Source: a bacterium
GTDB taxonomy: Bacteria; Actinomycetota; Thermoleophilia; Solirubrobacterales; 70-9
Length of the DNA stretch: 41,509 nt
NCBI GenBank assembly: GCA_023251935.1
Contig: JAHEXV010000015.1
Span: 1-41,509 of the forward strand
Reading direction: 5' to 3'
In this document: positions 15,204-23,197 of the stretch, piece by piece
Layout of the letters: every line of letters starts with the position of its first letter
Numbering within the stretch: the stretch's first letter is position 1
Notes under the pieces: generated by a model
What the model was told of the DNA's origin: nothing
Seen by the model: only the letters and a program-made list of their open reading frames with translations
Databases searched by the model: none
Translations under genes and position numbers: made by a program

Positions 15204-15236
15204 CCGACCCGGTCGGTTTCCGACCCTCGATTCGAG
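15204..15236 (+). promoter_or_regulatory. Alternative-hairpin leader immediately before rplM
   Basis: CCGACC (15204-15209), C, GGTCGG (15211-15216), TTT, CCGACC (15220-15225): the central GGTCGG can pair with either flanking CCGACC but not both. It is followed at once by CTCG-ATT-CGAG (15226-15236), a small hairpin touching the ATG. No SD sequence is visible. This resembles an r-protein autoregulatory leader; the ligand (L13 or another) is inference. Confidence 0.5.
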
Positions 15237-15671
15237 ATGAAGACCTACGTTGCGACACCCGCCAACCGCCAGCGCGACTGGTACGTGGTCGACGCCGAGG
15301 GCAAGACCCTCGGCCGGCTGGCAACCCGGATCGCAGACACCCTGCGCGGCAAGCTGAAGCCCGAGTACACGCCTCATTGCGACACCGGGGACTTCGTGGT
15401 GGTCGTCAACGCGGCCAAGGTCCGGGTGACCGGCAACAAGCTGAACGACAAGCTCTATCACCGCCACAGCGGCTACCCGGGAGGGCTGCGCTCGCGGACG
15501 CTCGGCGAGATGCTCGAGCGGCGGCCCGAGGAGGTGATCCGCAGGGCGGTCAAGGGCATGCTCCCACGCAACCGCCTGGCGCGGCAGCAGCTCAGCAAGC
15601 TGAAGATCTACGCCGGCCCCGAGCACCCACACGAGGCGCAGAAGCCGGCCCCGCTGGAGGTCGAAACCTGA
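15237..15671 (+). CDS. rplM: 50S ribosomal protein L13
   Basis: 144 residues, standard length. L13 binds 23S rRNA early in large-subunit assembly. Full-length match to the family: [45 protein letters not shown], the [13 protein letters not shown] block and the [20 protein letters not shown] end. ATG at 15237 is the family start. Its mRNA leader contains mutually exclusive hairpins (15204-15236). The stop TGA shares its last base with the rpsI ATG, so L13 and S9 are coupled, as in most bacteria. Confidence 0.98.
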   Translation: MKTYVATPANRQRDWYVVDAEGKTLGRLATRIADTLRGKLKPEYTPHCDTGDFVVVVNAAKVRVTGNKLNDKLYHRHSGYPGGLRSRTLGEMLERRPEEVIRRAVKGMLPRNRLARQQLSKLKIYAGPEHPHEAQKPAPLEVET

Positions 15672-16516
15672 TGGCTGACGACGAGCAGCGCGACGACGGC
15701 CAGCCCGCGGCCGGCGAGGACGAAGTGACGTCCGAGGCGCCCGAGGTGCCCGAGGGCGAGAACGCCGAGGGGCCCGCGACCGAGGAATCGACCCCCGCAG
15801 AGCCCGAGGCGGAGTCTCAGGCGGAGGCACCCGAGCCGGAGGCACCCGAGGCCGCCGACGAGGCGGAGGAGGGGGAGGAAGGCGCCCCCGAGGGGTCGGA
15901 GGCGGCCCCGTCCGCGAAGCGGCCCGCGCCCGCCGCCAAGGAGTCGGACAAGCCCCCGGGCGCCGAGCTCGAGCCGATCAAGATCGAGCCGCAGCGCGAG
16001 CTCAGCGCCGAGGAGCGTGCCCGAGCCGAGGCCGAGGCCGAGGAGCGTGCCCGAGCCGAGGCCGAGGCGACCGCCGAGGCCGGCGAGGAGCCGGTGCCGG
16101 CGCGCGAGCCGGCCGTCGAGCTGCCAACCGAGGCGCGGATCCAGGCGACCGGGAAGCGCAAGAGGTCGATCGCGCGGGTCGTCCTGCGGGCGGGCAGCGG
16201 CAGCTTCGAGATCAACCGCCGCGGCCTCGAGGATTACTTCCCCCGCCACCAGCACCAGACATTCGTCCGCCAGCCGCTCGTCACCTCCGGCTACGACGGC
16301 AAGGTCGACGTGCGGGTGAGGGTTCATGGAGGCGGGATCGCGGGGCAGGCGGGTGCGGTTCGTCACGGCATCGCCAGGGCGCTGACCGAGATCGATCCCG
16401 ATCTACGCGGTGATCTCAAGCGCCGCGGGTTGCTGACCCGCGACGCGAGGGCCAAGGAGCGGCGCAAGGCGGGGCTGAAGAAGGCCCGCAAGCGCCCGCA
16501 GTTCTCGAAACGATAG
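15671..16516 (+). CDS. rpsI: 30S ribosomal protein S9 with long acidic N-terminal extension
   Basis: 281 residues, about twice the usual 130. The S9 domain proper starts near residue 147 (RIQATGKRKRSIARVVL) and ends KKARKRPQFSKR, the tail that reaches the P-site tRNA. Before it is a disordered extension of about 146 residues made almost only of Glu, Ala, Pro, Asp and Ser, with an EERARAEAEA repeat encoded by near-identical tandem DNA (about 16011-16065). The ATG at 15671 overlaps the rplM stop by one base (TGATG), which supports translation of the extension; no alternative start with SD is visible close to residue 147. The extension could mask the very basic S9 before assembly, or be removed. 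The stop overlaps the glmM GTG by one base. Confidence 0.96.
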   Translation: MADDEQRDDGQPAAGEDEVTSEAPEVPEGENAEGPATEESTPAEPEAESQAEAPEPEAPEAADEAEEGEEGAPEGSEAAPSAKRPAPAAKESDKPPGAELEPIKIEPQRELSAEERARAEAEAEERARAEAEATAEAGEEPVPAREPAVELPTEARIQATGKRKRSIARVVLRAGSGSFEINRRGLEDYFPRHQHQTFVRQPLVTSGYDGKVDVRVRVHGGGIAGQAGAVRHGIARALTEIDPDLRGDLKRRGLLTRDARAKERRKAGLKKARKRPQFSKR

Positions 16517-17829
16517 TGACCCGCAGGCTGTTCGGTACGGACGGCGTCCGGGGGGTCGCCGGCACCGAGCTGACCGCCGAGCTGGCGCTCGCGCTGGGCC
16601 GGGCGGCGGCGCTCCAGGCCGCGGCGCCACGACCCCAGATCCTGATCGTGCGCGACACGCGCGAGTCCGGCCCGATGCTGGAGGCGGCGCTGGCGGCTGG
16701 TGTGGCCGAGGGAGGGGGAGACGGGTGGCTCGCCGGAGTCCTGCCCACCCCGGGGGCGTCGATCCTGGTCAGGCGCCACGGCCTGGACATGGCCGCGGTC
16801 GTCTCGGCCTCGCACAACCCCTGGCAGCACAACGGGATCAAGTTCTTCGGCCCCGACGGGAGGAAGCTCGACTCCGAGCTCGAGGAGCGAATCGAGGCCC
16901 TGGTCGCGGATCGCGGCTCCGAGAGCCCCTCGGTCGGTCGGGTGCGCAGCTTCGACGGGGCCCTCGACGACTATCTCCGGGCGCTGCTGTCGGCGTTCCA
17001 GCTCGACCTCACGGGGCGGCGCGTCCTGCTCGATTGCGCCAACGGGGCGACGTACCGAGCGGCGCCGTCGGGGTTCGAGCGCCTCGGCGCCGCCGTCGAG
17101 GCGATCGGGATCGAGCCGGATGGCCGCAACATCAACGAGCGCTGCGGGTCGATCCATCCCGAGCGCCTGGCGGAGGAGGTCGCCGGCGGCGATGCCGAGA
17201 TCGGCTTCGCGTTCGACGGCGACGGGGATCGCGTGATCGCCGTCGACGGCGAGGGCCGGATCCGCGACGGGGATGAGCTGATCGCCCTCTGCGCCCGGCA
17301 CCTCTCGAAGTCGGGACGCCTGAACGGCGGCGTGGCGGTCACGGTGATGAGCAACTACGGCTTCCACCAGGCGATGGCAGACGCCGGGATCGAGGTGGCG
17401 ACGACCCCGGTCGGCGACCGACACGTGGCCGACGAGCTCGAGCGGCGTGGCTGGGCCCTCGGCGGCGAGCAGTCCGGCCACATCATCTGGGAGGAGCTCG
17501 GGCCGACCGGCGACGGGATCGCGGCCGCGCTGCTCACCATGCTGGCGCTCGGTGACGCGGCTCTCGCCACCGCGACCCCGATGCAGAAGATTCCACAGGT
17601 GCTCGAGAACGTCGAGATCGCGGACCGCGGGGCGCTGGAGGGCGCTTCGGGGGTCCGGGAGGCGGTCGAGCGCGAGAGCGCCGCCCTCGAGGGGCGCGGG
17701 CGGGTCCTCGTCCGGCCCTCCGGCACCGAGCCGCTCGTCAGGGTGATGGTCGAGGCGCCAACCGAGGAAGAGTGCGCCGAGATCTGTACCCGGTTGGTGA
17801 ACCTGATCACTCGACAACTCGCCCCCTAG
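16516..17829 (+). CDS. glmM: Phosphoglucosamine mutase
   Basis: 437 residues. It interconverts glucosamine-6-phosphate and glucosamine-1-phosphate on the way to UDP-GlcNAc for peptidoglycan. N-terminal LFGTDGVRG, active-site VSASHNP with the phosphorylated Ser99, metal loop DGDGDR (234-239), sugar-binding GGEQSGHIIW and the phosphate-binding RPSGTEPLVRVMVE are all present. Somewhat shorter loops than the E. coli enzyme but all four domains are there. GTG at 16516 overlaps the rpsI stop by one base and gives the standard MTRRLFGTDG start. The rplM-rpsI-glmM order is widespread in actinobacteria; glmS follows after 25 nt, so two successive steps of aminosugar synthesis are adjacent. Confidence 0.97.
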   Translation: MTRRLFGTDGVRGVAGTELTAELALALGRAAALQAAAPRPQILIVRDTRESGPMLEAALAAGVAEGGGDGWLAGVLPTPGASILVRRHGLDMAAVVSASHNPWQHNGIKFFGPDGRKLDSELEERIEALVADRGSESPSVGRVRSFDGALDDYLRALLSAFQLDLTGRRVLLDCANGATYRAAPSGFERLGAAVEAIGIEPDGRNINERCGSIHPERLAEEVAGGDAEIGFAFDGDGDRVIAVDGEGRIRDGDELIALCARHLSKSGRLNGGVAVTVMSNYGFHQAMADAGIEVATTPVGDRHVADELERRGWALGGEQSGHIIWEELGPTGDGIAAALLTMLALGDAALATATPMQKIPQVLENVEIADRGALEGASGVREAVERESAALEGRGRVLVRPSGTEPLVRVMVEAPTEEECAEICTRLVNLITRQLAP

Positions 17830-17836
17830 CGGGGGC

Positions 17837-17842
17837 TACCCT
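17837..17842 (+). promoter_or_regulatory. -10-like box (TACCCT) before glmS
   Basis: TACCCT 12 nt before the glmS ATG. It may give glmS its own short-leader transcript in addition to read-through from glmM. No glmS ribozyme is present; the gap is only 25 nt. Confidence 0.3.
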
Positions 17843-17854
17843 TACCTCCCCTCA

Positions 17855-19720
17855 ATGTGCGGAATCGTCGGATACGTCGGCAAGCGTCCCTGCCGGGACC
17901 TGTTGATCGCGGGGCTCGAGAAGCTCGAGTACCGGGGTTACGACTCGGCCGGGATCTCGCTGCTCGAGGACGGCCGGATCGACTCCGTGCGGGCGGTCGG
18001 CAACCTGGCCAACCTGCGCGCGGCGGTTGGGCTCGACGGGACCGGCTCCAACGGGGATCGGGTGGCGGTGGCGGCGCCGCCGGCGACGATCGGGCTCGCC
18101 CACACCCGCTGGGCCACCCACGGCCGGGTCACCGAGGAGAACGCGCATCCGCACGGAGACTGCGACGACCAGATCCAGATCGTCGCCAACGGGATCGTCG
18201 AGAACCACGCCGAGCTGCGGCGCGAGCTCGAGGCCGAGGGGCACCGGTTCAGCTCCGAGACCGACGCCGAGATCGTCGCCCATCTGATCGAGCGCCGCTA
18301 CGCCGGCGACCTCACGGAGGCGGTGCGCCTCGCGTTCGCCGAGCTCCGGGGTCACTACGCCTTCGCCGCCATGCATCGCGATCAGCCGGACACGCTGGTG
18401 GCCGCGCGCCAGGAGTGCCCACTGGTCGTCGGGCTCGGCGACGGCGAGGCCTTCCTGGCCTCGGCGATCCCGGCCTTCCTGGCCGAGACGCGCCGGGTGC
18501 TGCAGATCGAGAACGGAGAGATCGTCACCGTGCGCGGCGACGGGGCGACGCTGATCGACGCCGCCGGCAACCGGATGGCTCGCGAGGTCGAGGAGGTCAC
18601 CTGGGACCAGGATGCGGCCGAGAAGGGCGGCTACGAGACCTTCATGCTGAAGGAGATCCACGAGCAACCTGACGCCGTCGCCGAGACGATCGCCGACCGG
18701 CTACCGTCGACGGATCGAGTCGACCTCTCCGAGGTCGACTTGCCGGACGCCTTCGTGGCCGGCATGCGGCGGATCGTGATCGTCGCGTGCGGCACCAGCT
18801 ACCACGCCGGCCTGGTGGGTCGCTACGCGATCGAGCAGTGGGCGCGGGTCCCGGTCGAGATGGACATCGCCTCCGAGTACCGCTACCGGGACCCGGTGGT
18901 CGGCCCCGACGACCTGGTGATCGGGATCACCCAGTCCGGCGAGACCGCCGACACCCTGGCTGCGATGCGGCTCGCCAGGGAGCGCGGCGCAAGGGTGATG
19001 GGGCTGACCAACATCATGGGCAGCCAGGCCACCCGCGACGCCGACACGATCCTGTTCACGCGGGCCGGGCTCGAGATCGGGGTCGCGGCGACGAAGACCT
19101 TCACCGCTCAGGTGGCGGCGATGTACCTGCTCGGCCTGTGGCTGGCCCAGGCTCGGGGCACTCTGCCCGGGGAGCGACTGGCGACCCTGATCGCCGAGCT
19201 GAAGGGAATCCCGTCGAAGATCGATCAGGCGCTCGAGTCGATCGAAGAGGAGGTGCAGGAGATCGCGGCCGCCGAGTACCGCGGGCGCTTCTTCCTCTAC
19301 CTGGGCCGGAACATCGGCCTGCCGGTCTGTCTCGAGGGAGCGCTGAAGATGAAGGAGATCTCCTATATCCCCAGCGACGCCTACGCCGCCGGCGAGATGA
19401 AGCACGGGCCGATCGCGCTGCTGGACGAGTCCACGCCGGTGGTCTGCGTGGCGACCGACAGCCCGGTGCTCGACAAGGTCCTCTCGAACGTCGCCGAGGT
19501 GCGGGCCCGGGGCGCCGACGTGATCGCGATCGCGACCGAGGGCAACGAGAGGGTCGCCGAGGTGACGGACCAGGTGGTGTACGTGCCGGTCACCGACTGG
19601 GTGCTGCAGCCGATCCTGGCGATCCTCCCGCTCCAGCTCCTCGCCTACCACGTCGCCCGCCTGCGCGGGCTCAACGTCGACCAGCCGCGGAACCTCGCGA
19701 AGACGGTTACCGTCGAGTGA
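17855..19720 (+). CDS. glmS: Glutamine-fructose-6-phosphate aminotransferase (isomerising)
   Basis: 621 residues. It makes glucosamine-6-phosphate from fructose-6-phosphate and glutamine, the first committed step to UDP-GlcNAc. N-terminal Ntn glutaminase with nucleophile Cys2 after Met removal (MCGIVGYVG), LEYRGYDSAGI, HTRWATHG and NGIVENH; then two SIS domains (VACGTSYHAGLV, ITQSGETADTL, LGRNIGLPVCLEGALKMKEI) and the canonical C-terminus NLAKTVTVE. ATG at 17855 is fixed by the catalytic Cys. The stop overlaps the GTG of the next gene (GTGA). It heads a run of wall and cofactor genes: DUF3352 lipoprotein, acpS, nnr, alr. Confidence 0.98.
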   Translation: MCGIVGYVGKRPCRDLLIAGLEKLEYRGYDSAGISLLEDGRIDSVRAVGNLANLRAAVGLDGTGSNGDRVAVAAPPATIGLAHTRWATHGRVTEENAHPHGDCDDQIQIVANGIVENHAELRRELEAEGHRFSSETDAEIVAHLIERRYAGDLTEAVRLAFAELRGHYAFAAMHRDQPDTLVAARQECPLVVGLGDGEAFLASAIPAFLAETRRVLQIENGEIVTVRGDGATLIDAAGNRMAREVEEVTWDQDAAEKGGYETFMLKEIHEQPDAVAETIADRLPSTDRVDLSEVDLPDAFVAGMRRIVIVACGTSYHAGLVGRYAIEQWARVPVEMDIASEYRYRDPVVGPDDLVIGITQSGETADTLAAMRLARERGARVMGLTNIMGSQATRDADTILFTRAGLEIGVAATKTFTAQVAAMYLLGLWLAQARGTLPGERLATLIAELKGIPSKIDQALESIEEEVQEIAAAEYRGRFFLYLGRNIGLPVCLEGALKMKEISYIPSDAYAAGEMKHGPIALLDESTPVVCVATDSPVLDKVLSNVAEVRARGADVIAIATEGNERVAEVTDQVVYVPVTDWVLQPILAILPLQLLAYHVARLRGLNVDQPRNLAKTVTVE

Positions 19721-21279
19721 GCCGGAGGGGGGCGCTCGCGATCGCCGCCTGCGCGGCGCTGCTCGCCGCCGGTTGCGGCGGGGGCGGAGGGACGACGACC
19801 TCGTTCACGGGGCCCGATCCGGCAACCCTGACCCCGCCCGACGCGCCCCTGTTCGGGGAGGCTGTGGTGCGGCCCGAGGGCGACCAGAAGGAGGCGGTCG
19901 ACGCCGCGCTCTCCAAGCTGCTCGCGACCGACGATCCGGGCGGGTTCATCGTCGAGCGGCTCGACAGCGCGCTGGCCGGCGAGGTCAAGGGGTTCACCTA
20001 CGAGGAGGACGTCGCCCCGTGGCTGGGATCCCGAGCGGGGATCTTCTTCGAGACCTTCGCCAACGACGCGGACGGTGCCGCGGTGCTCGCGGTCACCAAC
20101 CCCGATGCGGCACGGCAGGCGATCGAGGAGTCCTCCGCCGCCGGCGGGAAGCCCGCACACAGCGCCTCCTACGGCGGTGTCGACTACACGCTCTCCGGCG
20201 ACGGGACGGCGGCCGGGCTGGTGGGCGACTTCCTGGTCACCGGGTCCGAGTCGGGGTTCAAGGATGCGGTGGACGCGTCGCACGGCTCCTCCCTGGCCGA
20301 TTCGAGCGACTTCGATGCGCAGCTCGACTCGCAGCCGGATGATCAGCTTGCGTTCCTTTACGCGGACCCGCGGGGAATCGTCGACGCGCTGGAGAAGTCG
20401 GGCCAGCTGACGGCCGGCGAGGTGCGGGCGGCGGCCCCGCAGGTGCAGAGCCTGCTCTCACAACCCGCGACGGCGTCGGTGTCGGCGGCGGCCGACGATC
20501 TCGCGCTCGAGGTGTCGGCGGCGGGGAGCGCGACCACGCCGTCGCCACGGGAGTCGCCGCTCCTGAGCGATTTTCCGAGCGACTCGTGGCTCGCGTTCGC
20601 GAGCGGCGACGCCGGTGCGGCGTTCGGCCAGGGGATCGGCGCGGCGGAGCAGGCGCTCCGCTTCGATCTCGGCTCGCAGCTCAGCCACTGGGCCGGCGAC
20701 GTCGGGGGGTTCGCTCGTGGAACCTCCCTGTTCGGGCTCGGTGGCGCGCTGGTGCTCGAGACCCACGACGAGCAGGCGTCGGCGAAGACCCTCGACGAGC
20801 TGCAGCGGGCGCTGTCCGCCGATCGCTCCGTTCGCGTCTCGCCGCTGTCGACGGGCGGTGAGCAGGGCTTCTCGCTCTCCCCGGCGGGCGCTCCGATCCA
20901 GTTCCAGTTCGTCCAGCGGGACGGCAAGGTGGTGGTCGGCCTCGGCTCCGGCTCGGTCGATCAGGTGTTCTCGCCGAGCTCGACGCTGGGTGACTCGGAC
21001 GCCTTCAAGGCTGCGACGGGCTCGCTAGGCGATGACTTCCCTCCCGTGGCGTTCGTCGACTTCGTGCCGCTCATGCAGCTGTTCGAGAGCTTCCCAGAGG
21101 TGACCCAGGACCCGGACTACCAGCGGGCGAAGCCCTATCTCGACCACCTCGATTCGCTGGCCGTGGGTGGCCGCGTGGAAGGGGACAGGGCATCGGCTCG
21201 AATCGTCCTCGGCCTGCGCGACGCCCCCTCCGCCGCCGGGGCTGAGGCCGCGAACGCGCCGGCCGCCCTCGTCCCGTGA
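19717..21279 (+). CDS. DUF3352-type lipoprotein of unknown function
   Basis: 520 residues. Short signal peptide SRRGALAIAACAALLAAGC with a good lipobox (LAAGC), then a Gly run, then a large globular extracytoplasmic domain that resembles DUF3352: repeated alpha/beta units around VNFVDF-like strands (for example AVLAVTNPDAARQAI, GGVDYTLSGDGTAAGLVGDF, PVAFVDFVPLMQLFESF). No catalytic motif can be recognised. GTG at 19717 overlaps the glmS stop by 4 nt, and its own stop overlaps the acpS GTG by 4 nt, so it is tightly embedded in an operon of essential wall and lipid genes. The context suggests an envelope role, but none is demonstrated. The DUF assignment is from general resemblance. Confidence 0.85.
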   Translation: MSRRGALAIAACAALLAAGCGGGGGTTTSFTGPDPATLTPPDAPLFGEAVVRPEGDQKEAVDAALSKLLATDDPGGFIVERLDSALAGEVKGFTYEEDVAPWLGSRAGIFFETFANDADGAAVLAVTNPDAARQAIEESSAAGGKPAHSASYGGVDYTLSGDGTAAGLVGDFLVTGSESGFKDAVDASHGSSLADSSDFDAQLDSQPDDQLAFLYADPRGIVDALEKSGQLTAGEVRAAAPQVQSLLSQPATASVSAAADDLALEVSAAGSATTPSPRESPLLSDFPSDSWLAFASGDAGAAFGQGIGAAEQALRFDLGSQLSHWAGDVGGFARGTSLFGLGGALVLETHDEQASAKTLDELQRALSADRSVRVSPLSTGGEQGFSLSPAGAPIQFQFVQRDGKVVVGLGSGSVDQVFSPSSTLGDSDAFKAATGSLGDDFPPVAFVDFVPLMQLFESFPEVTQDPDYQRAKPYLDHLDSLAVGGRVEGDRASARIVLGLRDAPSAAGAEAANAPAALVP

Positions 21280-21644
21280 CCGGGGTGGGGATCGATTTGA
21301 TCGAGATCGAGCGCCTCGAGAAGGCGCTCGAGCGACGCCCCCGGCTGGCCGAGCGACTGTTCACCGACGCCGAGCTAGCGCAGGCCCGCAGGCGGCTTCG
21401 CCCAGGACGTCATCTCGCGGCCCGCTTCGCCGCCAAGGAGGCGGCGATCAAGGCGCTCGGGGTCTCGGTTTCAGCCCGCGAGATCGAGGTCGAGGGAGGG
21501 GCTCGCGAAGCGCCGTCGCTTCGCCTGCACGGCCGCGCGGCGGCGCTGGTCGCCGAGCGCGGGCTCGAGCTCGGGGTGTCGCTCACCCACGCGCAGGAGA
21601 TGGCCGCTGCGGTGGTCGTCGCCGAGCCCGCGCCACGCACGTAG
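21276..21644 (+). CDS. acpS: Holo-[acyl-carrier-protein] synthase
   Basis: 122 residues, standard AcpS length. It transfers 4'-phosphopantetheine from CoA to the acyl carrier protein. Mg-binding motifs are visible: VGIDLIEIERLE (Asp7) and ARFAAKEAAIKAL (Glu55), with the C-terminal LGVSLTHAQEMAAAVVV strand pair. GTG at 21276 overlaps the upstream stop (GTGA) and gives the normal GIDLIEI spacing. The neighbours nnr and alr are the usual partners in Gram-positive bacteria. Confidence 0.96.
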   Translation: MTGVGIDLIEIERLEKALERRPRLAERLFTDAELAQARRRLRPGRHLAARFAAKEAAIKALGVSVSAREIEVEGGAREAPSLRLHGRAAALVAERGLELGVSLTHAQEMAAAVVVAEPAPRT

Positions 21645-21682
21645 CCGGGAGCGCGCAGCAGGTTTCTGACACCCTGCTCCCC

Positions 21683-23197
21683 GTGGAGCCCTGGCTGATC
21701 CCCGTCTACGACGCCGCCGGGATGCGGGCGGCGGACTCGTGGGCGATCGAGGATCAGGGGATCCCCTCGCTCGAGCTGATGGAGACGGCCGGGGCGGCCG
21801 TCGCCGAGGCGGCGCTCCAGATCGCGGGCCCCGGGCCGGCGCGGGTGGTCTGCGGCAAGGGAAACAACGGGGGCGACGGCCTCGTCGCCGCCCGGCACCT
21901 CGCGGACACCGGCCACGAGGTCGAGGCGGTGCTGCTCTGGCCGCGCGGCGAGCTCTCGCCCGACGCGAGCGCCAACCTGGCGCGATTCGAGGGCCGAGTG
22001 CTCGAGGTCGGCCCCGGCGACCTCGCCGGCGTGCTGGCGGGCTCCGGGGTGATCGTCGACGCGATCTTCGGGACCGGCTTCTCGGGTGCGCCGCGGGCCC
22101 CGGCCGACGGCGCGATCGAGGCGATCAACCGCTGTGAAGTCGGCGTCGTCGCGGCCGACATCCCCTCCGGGGTGGACGCCTCGAGCGGCGAGGTGGCCGG
22201 GGCGGCCGTTCAGGCCGAGATCACGGTCAGCTTCCACGCCGCCAAGCTGGGTCACTGGATTGCCCCCGGCAGGGCATACACCGGCGATCTGCGCGTCGCC
22301 GAGATCGGCATCCCGGCCGGCGCGCCCGGCGAGCCGGCCGCCGGCGTGATCGGAGACGAGGTCCTCGGCCTGGCGCCGCGCCGCCGGCCGAACTCCACCA
22401 AGTTCGACTCCGGCGAGGTGGTGGTGGTGGGAGGGTCCCGAGGCCTGACCGGGGCCGTCTGCATGGCCGCCGAGGCCGCGATCCGCGCCGGAGCCGGCTA
22501 CGCGACGGTCGCCGTCCCCGCGGATCTGGAGCCGATCTTCGAGTCGAAGCTGACGGAGGTGATGTCGCGGGGGTTCCCGGGAGCCGAGGGACGGCTGGCG
22601 AGCGCCTCCGCCGACGCGATCCTCGAAGCGGCAGGGCGAGCGGCCGCCGCCGTCCTCGGCCCGGGGCTCGGTCGCGATGATGACTCGCTCGAGCTGGCCC
22701 GGGCGGTGGCGCGCGGCGTCGCGGCCCCTCTGCTGATCGACGCGGACGGGCTCAACGCCCACGCCGAGCGGCTCGAGCTGATCGCCGGGCGGGACGCCCC
22801 GACGGTGCTGACCCCGCACGGCGGCGAGCTTGGCCGCCTGCTCGGGCGCGACTCCGGTCAGGTGGCGGAGCATCGGCTCGCCTCGGCGCGCGAGGCGGCC
22901 GAGCGGAGCGGGGCGATCGTCGTCCTGAAGGGAGACGACACGCTGATCGCCGCCGGCAAGCGACTCGCGATCAGCGCCGGCGGCAGCCCCGGCCTGGCGA
23001 CGGCCGGCACGGGCGACGTGCTCTCGGGCACGATCGGGGCGCTGCTCGCCCGGGGCATGGAGCCGTTCGCGGCCGCCTGCGCGGGCGTCCACGCCCACCA
23101 GCGGGCCGGGCGGATCTCCGCCGAGCGGCTGGGCTCGGTCGAGTCCGTGGTCGCGACCGACGTGATCGCGGCCCTCCCGGCGGCGCTCCAGGCATGA
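21683..23197 (+). CDS. nnr: Bifunctional NAD(P)H-hydrate epimerase / ADP-dependent dehydratase
   Basis: 504 residues. It repairs hydrated NAD(P)H: the N-terminal YjeF_N domain epimerises, the C-terminal ribokinase-like domain dehydrates using ADP (or ATP). Visible: VYDAAGMRAADSWAIE, GKGNNGGDGLVAARHL (GNNGGDG from residue 60), DAIFGTGFSG and IPSGVDASSGE in the first half; VVVGGSRGLTGA, VLGPGLGRDD, LTPHGGELGRLL, VLKGDDTLI and ATAGTGDVLSGTIGALLARG (around residue 445) in the second. GTG at 21683 is chosen as it gives the family N-terminus; a 6-bp hairpin AGCAGG/CCTGCT (21657-21678) lies just before it and there is no SD. The stop overlaps the alr ATG (ATGA). Confidence 0.95.
   Translation: MEPWLIPVYDAAGMRAADSWAIEDQGIPSLELMETAGAAVAEAALQIAGPGPARVVCGKGNNGGDGLVAARHLADTGHEVEAVLLWPRGELSPDASANLARFEGRVLEVGPGDLAGVLAGSGVIVDAIFGTGFSGAPRAPADGAIEAINRCEVGVVAADIPSGVDASSGEVAGAAVQAEITVSFHAAKLGHWIAPGRAYTGDLRVAEIGIPAGAPGEPAAGVIGDEVLGLAPRRRPNSTKFDSGEVVVVGGSRGLTGAVCMAAEAAIRAGAGYATVAVPADLEPIFESKLTEVMSRGFPGAEGRLASASADAILEAAGRAAAAVLGPGLGRDDDSLELARAVARGVAAPLLIDADGLNAHAERLELIAGRDAPTVLTPHGGELGRLLGRDSGQVAEHRLASAREAAERSGAIVVLKGDDTLIAAGKRLAISAGGSPGLATAGTGDVLSGTIGALLARGMEPFAAACAGVHAHQRAGRISAERLGSVESVVATDVIAALPAALQA

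Noticed and set aside
17830-17854. A glmS ribozyme upstream of glmS
   Set aside because: The gap to glmM is only 25 nt, much too short, and no ribozyme motif is present.
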